A DNA stretch of 64,000 bases. Origin: Clusia tigrina. Its lineage: Eukaryota > Arthropoda > Insecta > Diptera > Clusiidae. The translations under genes and the position numbers were made by a program. Under the pieces are notes generated by a model, which ran no database searches, was not told the DNA's origin, and saw nothing but the letters and a program-made list of their open reading frames with translations. Position 1 is the first letter of the stretch; the number at the start of each line of letters is the position of its first letter. This document shows positions 12,692-24,230 of this stretch, in pieces. The stretch spans positions 89,778,280 through 89,842,279 of the forward strand of contig OV050033.1 of NCBI GenBank assembly GCA_920105625.2, given 5' to 3'.

Positions 12692-12869
12692 ATAAAACTT
12701 CAAATGGCCCTAACTTCTATACGGTACGTCCTACACCTATCAAAGTTTGCAACATACAAATCTTTGTAACTTTTTACTGGAGCGTCATAAAACCTTGAAA
12801 TTTTGTAACAATAAAGTACTCGAGCCTCTTGTCAATTTAAGCTACCCTCGAGTTCCAAATCAAACACTG
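12692..12869. repeat. 178-bp monomer with 18-bp deletion
   Basis: Same deletion as 10575-10752, in the equivalent place of the next block. Confidence 0.93.
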
Positions 12870-14045
12870 ATAAAACTTCAAATGGCCCTAACTTCTATAC
12901 GGTACGTCCTACACCTATCAATGTTTGCAACATACAAATGCTGGTAACTTTTTATTGTAGCGTCATAAAACCTTGAAATTTTGTATCAATAAAGTACTCG
13001 AGCCTCTTGTCAATTTAAGCTATCGCTCGAAGATATGCTACCCTAGAGTCCCAAATCAAGTACTGATAAAACTTAAAATGGCCCTTACTTCTATACGGTA
13101 CGTCCTACACCTATCAAAGTTTGCAACATACAAATCTTTGTAACTTTTTACTGGGGCGTCATAAAACCTTGAAATTTTGTAACAATAAAGTACTCGAGCC
13201 TCTTGTCAATTTAAACTATCGCTCAAAGATATGCTACATTTGAGTCCCAAAACAAACACTGATAAAACTTCAAATGGCCCTAACTTCTATACGGTTGGTC
13301 CTACACCTATCAAAGTTTACAACATACAAATGCTAGTAACTTTTTACTGGAGCGTCATAAAACCTTGAAATTTTGTAACAATAAAGTACTCGAGCCTCTT
13401 GTCAATTTAAGCTATCGCTCAAAGCTATACTACCCTTGAGTCCCAAATCAAACATAGATAAAACTTCAAATGGCCCTAACTTCTATACGGTACGTCCCAC
13501 ACCTATCAAAGTTTGCAACATACAAATGCTTGTAACTTTTTACTGGAGCGTCATAAAACCTTGAAATTTTGAAACAATAAAGTACTCGAGCCTCTTGTCA
13601 ATTTAAGCTATCGCTCAAAGCTATGCTACCCTTGAGTCCCAAATCAAACACTGATAAAACTTCAAATGGCCCTTACTTCTATACGGTACGTCCTACACCT
13701 ATCAAAGTTTGCAACATACAAATGCTTGTAACTTTTTACTGGAGCGTCATAAAACCTTGAAATTTTGTAACAATAAAGTACTCGAGCCTCTTGTCAATTT
13801 AAGCTATCGCTCAAAGCTATGCTACCCTTGAGTCCCAAATCAAACACTGATAAAACTTCAAATGGCCCTTACTACTATACGGTACGTCCTACACCTATCA
13901 AAGTTTGCAACATACAAATGCTTGTAACTTTTTACTGGAGCGTCATAAAACCTTGAAATTTTGTAACAATAAAGTATTCGAGCCTCTTGTCAATTTAAGC
14001 TATCGCGCAAAGCTATGCGACCCTTGAGTCCCAAATCAAACACTG

Positions 14046-14241
14046 ATAAAACTTCAAATGGCCCTAACTTCTATACGGTACGTCCTACACCTATCAAAGT
14101 TTGCAACATACAAATGCTTGTAACTTTTTACTGGAGCGTCATAAAACCTTGAAATTTTGTAACAATAAAGTACTCGAGCCTCTTGTCAATTTAAGCTATC
14201 GCTCAAAGCTATGCTACCCTTGACTCCCAAATCAAACACGG
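14046..14241. repeat. Representative near-consensus 196-bp monomer
   Basis: This copy differs from my hand-built consensus at only two positions, both near the end (GACTCCC for GAGTCCC, and CACGG for CACTG), so it is a convenient reference unit. It holds one CTCGAG, two GTAC, one AATAAA and the 14-bp dyad TACAAATGCTTGTA. The length of 196 is 65 codons plus one base, so any reading frame shifts at each monomer boundary. Confidence 0.9.
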
Positions 14242-14437
14242 ATAAAACTTCATATGGCCCTAACTTCTTTACGGTACGTCCTACACCTATCAAAGTTTGC
14301 AACATACAAATGCTTGTAACTTTTTACTGTAGCGTCATAAAACCTTGAAATTTTGTAACAATAAAGTACTCGAGCCTCTTGTCAATTTAAGCTATCGCTC
14401 AAAGCTATGCTACCCTTGAGCCCCAAATCAAATACTG

Positions 14438-14602
14438 ATAAAACTTCAAATGGCCGTAACTTCTATACGGTGCGTCCTACACCTATCAAAGTTTGCAACA
14501 TACAAATGCTTGAAATTATGTAACAATAAAGTACTCAAGCCTCTTGTCAATTTAAGCTATCGGGCAAAGCTATGCTACCCTTGAGTCCCAAATCAAACAC
14601 TG
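14438..14602. repeat. 165-bp monomer (double deletion)
   Basis: The sequence reads GCTTGAAATTATG. Relative to the 175-bp S monomer a further 10 bp are lost between two CTTG repeats, and the S-specific GAAATTATG is retained, so it descends from S. The next monomer has the linked GTCCTCGAACCTC and AATCTATAGC variants. Confidence 0.93.
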
Positions 14603-15190
14603 ATAAAACTTCAAATGGCCCTAACTTCTATACGGTACGTCCTACACCTATCAAAGTTTGCAACATACAAATGCTTGTAACTTTTTACTGGAGCGTCATA
14701 AAACCTTGAAATTTTGTAACAATAAAGTCCTCGAACCTCTTGTCAATTTAATCTATAGCTCAAAGCTATGCTACCCTTGAGTCCCAAATCAAACACTGAT
14801 AAAACTTCAAATGGCCCTTACTACTATACGGTACGTCCTACACCTATCAAAGTTTGCAACATACAAATGCTTGTAACTTTTTAATGGAGCGTCATAAAAC
14901 CTTGAAATTTTGAAACAATAAAGTACTCGAGCCTCTTGTCAATTTAAGCTATCGCTCAAAGCTATGCTACCCTTGAGTCCCAAATCAAACACTGATAAAA
15001 CTTCAAATGGCCCTAACTTCTAGACGGTACGTCCTACATCTATCAAAGTTTGCAACATACAAATGCTTGTAACTTTTTACTGGAGCGTCATAAAACCTTG
15101 AAATTTTGAAACAATAAAGTACTCGAGCCTCTTGTCAATTTAAGCTATCGCTCAAAGGTATGCTACCCTTGAGACCCAAATCAAACACTG

Positions 15191-15387
15191 ATAAAACTTC
15201 AAATGGCCCTAACTTCTGTACGGTACGTCCTACACCTATCAAAGTTTGCAACATACAAATCTTTGTAACTTTTTACTGGAGCGTCATAAAAACCTTGAAA
15301 TTTTGTAACAATAAAGTACTCGAGCCTCTTGTCAATTTAAGCTATCGCTCAAAGCTAAGCTACCTTCGAGTTCCAAATCAAACACTG
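15191..15387. repeat. 197-bp monomer with 1-bp insertion
   Basis: An extra A gives CATAAAAACC. The shift lengthens the adjoining chance open frame, which is why a 101-codon frame (15160-15465) appears here. Confidence 0.9.
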
Positions 15388-16131
15388 ATAAAACTTCAAA
15401 TGGCCCTAACTTCTATACGGTACGTCCTACACCTATCAATGTTTGCAACATACAAATGCTGGTAACTTTTTATTGTAGCGTCATAAAACCTTGAAATTTT
15501 GTATCAATAAAGTACTCGAGCCTCTTGTCAATTTAAGCTATCGCTCAAAGCTATGCTACATTTGAGTCCCAAAACAAACACTGATAAAACTTCAAATCGC
15601 CCTAACTTCTATACGGTTGGTCCTACACCTATCAAAGTTTACAACATACAAATGCTAGTAACTTTTTACTGGAGCGTCATAAAACCTTGAAATTTTGTAA
15701 CAATAAAGTACTCGAGCCTCTTGTCAATTTAAGCTATCGCTCAAAGCTATACTATCCTTGAGTCCCAAATCAAACATAGATAAAACTTCAAATGGCCCTA
15801 ACTTCTATACGGTACGTCCTACACCTATCAAAGTTTGCAACATACAAATGCTTGTAAATTTTTACTGGAGCATCATAAAACCTTGAAATTTTGTAACAAT
15901 AAAGTACTCGAGCCTCTTGTCAATTTAAGCTATCGCTCAAAGCTATGCTACCCTTGAGTCCCAAATCAAACACTGATAAAACTTCAAATGGCCCTAACTT
16001 CTGTACGGTATGTCCTACACCTATCAAAGTTTGTAATATACAAATGCTTGTAACTTTTTACTGGAGCGTCATAAAACCTTGAAATTTTGAAACAATAAAG
16101 TACTCGAGCCTCTTGTCAATTTAAGCTATCG

Positions 16132-18609
16132 CTCAAAGCTATGCTACCCTTGAGTCCCAAATCAAACACTGATAAAACTTCAAATGGCCCTAACTTCTAT
16201 ACGGTACGTAATACACCTATCAAAGTTTGCAACATACAAATGCTTGTAACTTTTTACTGGAGCGTCATAAAACCTTGAAATTTTGTAACAATAAAGTCCT
16301 CGAGTCTCTTGTCAATTTAAGCTATCGCTCAAAGCTATGCTACCCTTGAGTCCCAAATCAAACACTGATAAAACTTCAAATGGCCCTAACTTCTATACGG
16401 TACGTCCTACACCTATCAAAGTTTGCAACATACAAATGCTTGTAAAACCTTGAAATTATGTAACAATAAAGTACTCGAGCCTCTTGTCAATTTAAGCTAT
16501 CGCTCAAAGCTATGCTACCCTTGAGTTCCAAATCAAACACTGATAAAACTAGAAATGGCCCTAACTTCTATACGGTACGTCCTACACCTATCAAAGTTTG
16601 CAACATACAAATGCTTGTAACTTTTCACTGGAGCGTCATAAAACCTTGAAATTTTGTAACAATAAAGTACTCGAGCCTCTTGTCAATTTAAGCTATCGCT
16701 CAAAGCTATGCGACCCTTGAGTCCCAAGACAAACACTGATAAAACTTCAAATGGCCCGAACTTCTATACGGTACGTCCTACACCTATCAAAGTTTGCAAC
16801 ATACAAATGCTTGTAACTTTTTACTGGAGCATCATAAAACCTTGAAATTTTGTGACAATAAAGTACTCGAGCCTCTTGTCAATTTAAGCTACCCTCGAGT
16901 TCCAAATCAAACACTGATAAAACTTCAAATGGCCCTAACTTCTATACGGTACGTCCTACACCTATCAATGTTTGCAACATACAAATGCTGGTAACTTTTT
17001 ATTGTAGCGTCATAAAACCTTGAAATTTTGTATCAATAAAGTACTCGAGCCTCTTGTCAATTTAAACTATAGCTCAAAGATATGCTACCCTAGAGTCCCA
17101 AATCAAGTACTGATAAAACTTAAAATGGCCCTTACTTCTATACGGTACGTCCTACACCTATCAAAGTTTGCAACATACAAATCTTTGTAACTTTTTACTG
17201 GGGCGTCATAAAACCTCGAAATTTTGTAACAATAAAGTACTCGAGCCTCTTGTCAATTTAAGCTATCGCTCAAAGCTATACTACCCTTGAGTCCCAAATC
17301 AAACATAGATAAAACTTCAAATGGCCCTAACTTCTATACGGTACGTCCCACACCTATCAAAGTTTGCAACATACAAATGCTTGTAACTTTTTACTGGAGC
17401 GTCATAAAACCTTGAAATTTTGAAACAATAAAGTACTCGAGCCTCTTGTCAATTTAAGCTATCGCTCAAAGCTATGCTACCGTTGAGTCCCAAATCAAAC
17501 ACTGATAAAACTTCAAATGGCCCTTACTTCTATACGGTACGTCCTACACCTATCAAAGTTTGCAACATACAAATGCTTGTAACTTTTTACTGGAGCGTCA
17601 TAAAACCTTGAAATTTTGTAACAATAAAGTACTCGAGCCTCTTGTCAATTTAAGCTATCGCTCAAAGCTATGCTACCCTTGAGTCCCAAATCAAACACTG
17701 ATAAAACTTCAAATGGCCCTTACTACTACACGGTACGTCCTACACCTATCAAAGTTTGCAACATACAAATGCTTGTAACTTTTTACTGGAGCGTCATAAA
17801 ACCTTGAAATTTTGTAACAATAAAGTACTCGAGCCTCTTGTCAATTTAAGCTATCGCTCAAAGCTATGCTACCCTTGAGTCCCAAATCAAACACTGATAA
17901 AGCTTCAAATGGCCCTTACTACTATACGGTACGTCCTACACCTATCAAAGTTTGCAACATACAAATGCTTGTAACTTTTTACTGGAGCGTCATAAAACCT
18001 TGAAATTTTGTAACAATAAAGTATTCGAGCCTCTTGTCAATTTAAGCTATCGCGCAAAGCTATGCGACCCTTGAGTCCCAAATCAAACACTGATAAAACT
18101 TCAAATGGCCCTAACTTCTATACGGTACGTCCTACACCTATCAAAGTTTGCAACATACAAATGCTTGTAACTTTTTACTGGAGCGTCATAAAACCTTGAA
18201 ATTTTGTAACAATAAAGTACTCGAGCCTCTTGTCAATTTAAGCTATCGCTCAAAGCTATGCTACCCTTGACTCCCAAATCAAACACGGATAAAACTTCAT
18301 ATGGCCCTAACTTCTTTACGGTACGTCCTACACCTATCAAAGTTTGCAACATACAAATGCTTGTAACTTTTTACTGTAGCGTCATAAAACCTTGAAATTT
18401 TGTAACAATAAAGTACTCGAGCCTCTTGTCAATTTAAGCTATCGCTCAAAGCTATGCTACCCTCGAGCCCCAAATCAAATACTGATAAAACTTCAAATGG
18501 CCGTAACTTCTATACGGTGCGTCCTACACCTATCAAAGTTTGCAACATACAAATGCTTGAAATTATGTAACAATAAAGTACTCGAGCCTCTTGTCAATTT
18601 GAGCTATCG
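16132..18609. repeat. Tandem segmental duplication, 2478 bp, copy 1
   Basis: Colinear with 18610-21087 at a constant 2478-bp offset. Markers are the TTTTGTGACAAT hybrid monomer (16739/19217), CTACTACACGG (17726/20204) and the CTCGAGCCCC monomer. Boundaries are uncertain by 8 bp. Confidence 0.92.
16739..16916. repeat. 178-bp monomer, hybrid type
   Basis: The left part is the type that normally follows A (GGAGCATCATAAAACC); the right part is the 18-bp-deleted AAGCTACCCTCGAG type. The TTTTGTGACAAT change is shared only with its copy at 19217. It looks like an unequal-crossover product joining two monomer types. Confidence 0.88.
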
Positions 18610-18649
18610 CTCAAAGCTATGCTACCCTTGAGTCCCAAATCAAACACTG
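18485..18649. repeat. 165-bp monomer, hybrid at a crossover
   Basis: Same double deletion as 14438-14602, but the right end comes from another monomer type: ATCGCTC instead of the ATCGGGC seen in the other four 165-bp copies. The switch lies within 18602-18609 and marks the junction of the 2478-bp tandem duplication. Confidence 0.92.
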
Positions 18650-21087
18650 ATAAAACTTCAAATGGCCCTAACTTCTATACGGTACGTAATACACCTATCA
18701 AAGTTTGCAACATACAAATGCTTGTAACTTTTTACTGGAGCGTCATAAAACCTTGAAATTTTGTAACAATAAAGTCCTCGAGTCTCTTGTCAATTTAAGC
18801 TATCGCTCAAAGCTATGCTACCCTTGAGTCCCAAATCAAACACTGATAAAACTTCAAATGGCCCTAACTTCTATACGGTACGTCCTACACCTATCAAAGT
18901 TTGCAACATACAAATGCTTGTAAAACCTTGAAATTATGTAACAATAAAGTACTCGAGCCTCTTGTCAATTTAAGCTATCGCTCAAAGCTATGCTACCCTT
19001 GAGTTCCAAATCAAACACTGATAAAACTAGAAATGGCCCTAACTTCTATACGGTACGTCCTACACCTATCAAAGTTTGCAACATACAAATGCTTGTAACT
19101 TTTCACTGGAGCGTCATAAAACCTTGAAATTTTGTAACAATAAAGTACTCGAGCCTCTTGTCAATTTAAGCTATCGCTCAAAGCTATGCGACCCTTGAGT
19201 CCCAAGACAAACACTGATAAAACTTCAAATGGCCCTAACTTCTATACGGTACGTCCTACACCTATCAAAGTTTGCAACATACAAATGCTTGTAACTTTTT
19301 ACTGGAGCATCATAAAACCTTGAAATTTTGTGACAATAAAGTACTCGAGCCTCTTGTCAATTTAAGCTACCCTCGAGTTCCAAATCAAACACTGATAAAA
19401 CTTCAAATGGCCCTAACTTCTATACGGTACGTCCTACACCTATCAATGTTTGCAACATACAAATGCTGGTAACTTTTTATTGTAGCGTCATAAAACCTTG
19501 AAATTTTGTATCAATAAAGTACTCGAGCCTCTTGTCAATTTAAACTATCGCTCAAAGATATGCTACCCTAGAGTCCCAAATCAAGTACTGATAAAACTTA
19601 AAATGGCCCTTACTTCTATACGGTACGTCCTACACCTATCAAAGTTTGCAACATACAAATCTTTGTAACTTTTTACTGGGGCGTCATAAAACCTCGAAAT
19701 TTTGTAACAATAAAGTACTCGAGCCTCTTGTCAATTTAAGCTATCGCTCAAAGCTATACTACCCTTGAGTCCCAAATCAAACATAGATAAAACTTCAAAT
19801 GGCCCTAACTTCTATACGGTACGTCCCACACCTATCAAAGTTTGCAACATACAAATGCTTGTAACTTTTTACTGGAGCGTCATAAAACCTTGAAATTTTG
19901 AAACAATAAAGTACTCGAGCCTCTTGTCAATTTAAGCTATCGCTCAAAGCTATGCTACCGTTGAGTCCCAAATCAAACACTGATAAAACTTCAAATGGCC
20001 CTTACTTCTATACGGTACGTCCTACACCTATCAAAGTTTGCAACATACAAATGCTTGTAACTTTTTACTGGAGCGTCATAAAACCTTGAAATTTTGTAAC
20101 AATAAAGTACTCGAGCCTCTTGTCAATTTAAGCTATCGCTCAAAGCTATGCTACCCTTGAGTCCCAAATCAAACACTGATAAAACTTCAAATGGCCCTTA
20201 CTACTACACGGTACGTCCTACACCTATCAAAGTTTGCAACATACAAATGCTTGTAACTTTTTACTGGAGCGTCATAAAACCTTGAAATTTTGTAACAATA
20301 AAGTACTCGAGCCTCTTGTCAATTTAAGCTATCGCTCAAAGCTATGCTACCCTTGAGTCCCAAATCAAACACTGATAAAGCTTCAAATGGCCCTTACTAC
20401 TATACGGTACGTCCTACACCTATCAAAGTTTGCAACATACAAATGCTTGTAACTTTTTACTGGAGCGTCATAAAACCTTGAAATTTTGTAACAATAAAGT
20501 ATTCGAGCCTCTTGTCAATTTAAGCTATCGCGCAAAGCTATGCGACCCTTGAGTCCCAAATCAAACACTGATAAAACTTCAAATGGCCCTAACTTCTATA
20601 CGGTACGTCCTACACCTATCAAAGTTTGCAACATACAAATGCTTGTAACTTTTTACTGGAGCGTCATAAAACCTTGAAATTTTGTAACAATAAAGTACTC
20701 GAGCCTCTTGTCAATTTAAGCTATCGCTCAAAGCTATGCTACCCTTGACTCCCAAATCAAACACGGATAAAACTTCATATGGCCCTAACTTCTTTACGGT
20801 ACGTCCTACACCTATCAAAGTTTGCAACATACAAATGCTTGTAACTTTTTACTGTAGCGTCATAAAACCTTGAAATTTTGTAACAATAAAGTACTCGAGC
20901 CTCTTGTCAATTTAAGCTATCGCTCAAAGCTATGCTACCCTCGAGCCCCAAATCAAATACTGATAAAACTTCAAATGGCCGTAACTTCTATACGGTGCGT
21001 CCTACACCTATCAAAGTTTGCAACATACAAATGCTTGAAATTATGTAACAATAAAGTACTCGAGCCTCTTGTCAATTTGAGCTATCG
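18610..21087. repeat. Tandem segmental duplication, 2478 bp, copy 2
   Basis: Near-identical to copy 1. Its right end carries the parental ATCGGGC, where copy 1 ends in the hybrid ATCGCTC, so the two copies formed by unequal crossover in AGCTATCG. Confidence 0.92.
19217..19394. repeat. 178-bp monomer, hybrid type
   Basis: Second copy of the hybrid at 16739-16916, offset by exactly 2478 bp. Confidence 0.9.
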
Positions 21088-21127
21088 GGCAAAGCTATGC
21101 TACCCTTGAGTCCCAAATCAAACACTG
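20963..21127. repeat. 165-bp monomer (double deletion)
   Basis: Counterpart of 18485 in the second 2478-bp copy, keeping the parental right end (TTTGAGCTATCGGGC). It is followed by the linked AATCTATAGC monomer. Confidence 0.93.
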
Positions 21128-22107
21128 ATAAAACTTCAAATGGCCCTAACTTCTATACGGTACGTCCTACACCTATCAAAGTTTGCAACATACAAATGCT
21201 TGTAACTTTTTACTGGAGCGTCATAAAACCTTGAAATTTTGTAACAATAAAGTCCTCGAACCTCTTGTCAATTTAATCTATAGCTCAAAGCTATGCTACC
21301 CTTGAGTCCCAAATCAAACACTGATAAAACTTCAAATGGCCCTAACTTCTATACGGTACGTCCTACACCTATCAAAGTTTGCAACATACAAATGCTTGTA
21401 ACTTTTTACTGGAGCGCCATAAAACCTCGAAATTTTGTAACAATAAAGTACTCGAGTCTCTTGTCAATTTAAGCTATCGCTCAAAGCTATGCTACCCTTG
21501 AGTCCCAAATCAAACACTGATAAAACTTCAAATGGCCCTAACTTCTAGACGGTACGTCCTACAACTATCAAAGTTTGCAACATACAAATGCTTGTAACTT
21601 TTTACTGGAGCGTCATAAAACCTTGAAATTTTGAAACAATAAAGTACTCGAGCCTCTTGTCAATTTAAGCTATCGCTCAAAGGTATGCTACCCTTGAGAC
21701 CCAAATCAAACACTGATAAAACTTCAAATGGCCCTAACTTCTGTACGGTACGTCCTACACCTATCAAAGTTTGCAACATACAAATCTTTGTAACTTTTTA
21801 CTGGAGCGTCATAAAACCTTGAAATTTTGTAACAATAAAGTACTCGAGCCTCTTGTCAATTTAAGCTATCGCTCAAAGCTAAGCTACCTTCGAGTTCCAA
21901 ATCAAACACTGATAAAACTTCAAATGGCCCTAACTTCTATACGGTACGTCCTACACCTATCAATGTTTGCAACATACAAATGCTGGTAACTTTTTATTGT
22001 AGCGTCATAAAACCTTGAAATTTTGTATCAATAAAGTACTCGAGCCTCTTGTCAATTTAAGCTATCGCTCAAAGCTATGCTACATTTGAGTCCCAAAACA
22101 AACACTG

Positions 22108-22302
22108 ATAAAACTTCAAATCGCCCTAACTTCTATACGGTTGGTCCTACACCTATCAAAGTTTACAACATACAAATGCTAGTAATTTTTACTGGAGCGT
22201 CATAAAACCTTGAAATTTTGTAACAATAAAGTACTCGAGCCTCTTGTCAATTTAAGCTATCGCTCAAAGCTATACTATCCTTGAGTCCCAAATCAAACAT
22301 AG
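22108..22302. repeat. 195-bp monomer with 1-bp deletion
   Basis: GCTAGTAATTTTTACTGG has lost the C of GTAACTTTTT. The deletion is repeated at 24036 in the second 1928-bp copy. Confidence 0.9.
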
Positions 22303-22890
22303 ATAAAACTCCAAATGGCCCTAACTTCTATACGGTACGTCCTACACCTATCAAAGTTTGCAACATACAAATGCTTGTAAATTTTTACTGGAGCATCATA
22401 AAACCTTGAAATTTTGTAACAATAAAGTACTCGAGCCTCTTGTCAATTTAAGCTATCGCTCAAAGCTATGCTACCCTTGAGTCCCAAATCAAACACTGAT
22501 AAAACTTCAAATGGCCCTAACTTCTGTACGGTATGTCCTACACCTATCAAAGTTTGTAACATACAAATGCTTGTAACTTTTTACTGGAGCGTCATAAAAC
22601 CTTGAAATTTTGTAACAATAAAGTACTCGAGCCTCTTGTCAATTTAAGCTATCGCTCAAAGCTATGCTACCCTTGACTCCCAAATCAAACACGGATAAAA
22701 CTTCATATGGCCCTAACTTCTTTACGGTACGTCCTACACCTATCAAAGTTTGCAACATACAAATGCTTGTAACTTTTTACTGTAGCGTCATAAAACCTTG
22801 AAATTTTGTAACAATAAAGTACTCGAGCCTCTTGTCAATTTAAGCTATCGCTCAAAGCTATGCTACCCTCGAGCCCCAAATCAAATACTG

Positions 22891-23055
22891 ATAAAACTTC
22901 AAATGGCCGTAACTTCTATACGGTGCGTCCTACACCTATCAAAGTTTGCAACATACAAATGCTTGAAATTATGTAACAATAAAGTACTCGAGCCTCTTGT
23001 CAATTTGAGCTATCGGGCAAAGCTATGCTACCCTTGAGTCCCAAATCAAACACTG
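22891..23055. repeat. 165-bp monomer (double deletion)
   Basis: Copy of 20963-21127 at an offset of exactly 1928 bp, inside the second copy of the 1928-bp segmental duplication. Confidence 0.93.
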
Positions 23056-24035
23056 ATAAAACTTCAAATGGCCCTAACTTCTATACGGTACGTCCTACAC
23101 CTATCAAAGTTTGCAACATACAAATGCTTGTAACTTTTTACTGGAGCGTCATAAAACCTTGAAATTTTGTAACAATAAAGTCCTCGAACCTCTTGTCAAT
23201 TTAATCTATAGCTCAAAGCTATGCTACCCTTGAGTCCCAAATCAAACACTGATAAAACTTCAAATGGCCCTAACTTCTATACGGTACGTCCTACACCTAT
23301 CAAAGTTTGCAACATACAAATGCTTGTAACTTTTTACTGGAGCGCCATAAAACCTCGAAATTTTGTAACAATAAAGTACTCGAGTCTCTTGTCAATTTAA
23401 GCTATCGCTCAAAGCTATGCTACCCTTGAGTCCCAAATCAAACACTGATAAAACTTCAAATGGCCCTAACTTCTAGACGGTACGTCCTACAACTATCAAA
23501 GTTTGCAACATACAAATGCTTGTAACTTTTTACTGGAGCGTCATAAAACCTTGAAATTTTGAAACAATAAAGTACTCGAGCCTCTTGTCAATTTAAGCTA
23601 TCGCTCAAAGGTATGCTACCCTTGAGACCCAAATCAAACACTGATAAAACTTCAAATGGCCCTAACTTCTGTACGGTACGTCCTACACCTATCAAAGTTT
23701 GCAACATACAAATCTTTGTAACTTTTTACTGGAGCGTCATAAAACCTTGAAATTTTGTAACAATAAAGTACTCGAGCCTCTTGTCAATTTAAGCTATCGC
23801 TCAAAGCTAAGCTACCTTCGAGTTCCAAATCAAACACTGATAAAACTTCAAATGGCCCTAACTTCTATACGGTACGTCCTACACCTATCAATGTTTGCAA
23901 CATACAAATGCTGGTAACTTTTTATTGTAGCGTCATAAAACCTTGAAATTTTGTATCAATAAAGTACTCGAGCCTCTTGTCAATTTAAGCTATCGCTCAA
24001 AGCTATGCTACATTTGAGTCCCAAAACAAACACTG

Positions 24036-24230
24036 ATAAAACTTCAAATCGCCCTAACTTCTATACGGTTGGTCCTACACCTATCAAAGTTTACAACATA
24101 CAAATGCTAGTAATTTTTACTGGAGCGTCATAAAACCTTGAAATTTTGTAACAATAAAGTACTCGAGCCTCTTGTCAATTTAAGCTATCGCTCAAAGCTA
24201 TACTATCCTTGAGTCCCAAATCAAACATAG
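24036..24230. repeat. 195-bp monomer with 1-bp deletion
   Basis: Copy of 22108-22302, offset by 1928 bp. Confidence 0.9.

Larger units (their letters stand above)
11712..16542. repeat. HOR block, 25 monomers (4831 bp)
   Basis: The first half parallels 9604-11711. The second half adds the 165-bp cassette (14438) and then a stretch resembling region I (14799-16171). Ends in S at 16368. Length equals 21 x 196 + 165 + 175 + 178 + 197. Confidence 0.88.
16543..19020. repeat. HOR block, 13 monomers (2478 bp)
   Basis: Holds one 178-, one 165- and one 175-bp monomer and ten of 196 bp. The block length equals the period of the tandem duplication across it. Confidence 0.9.
20630..22557. repeat. Tandem segmental duplication, 1928 bp, copy 1
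   Basis: Ten monomers (8 x 196 + 165 + 195), colinear with the next 1928 bp. It overlaps the second 2478-bp copy. The boundary can lie anywhere between 22558 and 22624. Confidence 0.9.

Noticed and set aside
15160..15465. Longest open frame, 101 codons
   Set aside because: It exists because of a one-base insertion in the monomer at 15191. It is repeat sequence throughout and has no coding features.
18392..18631. 79-codon open frame over the 165-bp monomer (also 20870-21109 and 22798-23037)
   Set aside because: The deletion in the 165-bp monomer brings two repeat frames into phase, so the peptide is the monomer translation twice over. Not a gene.
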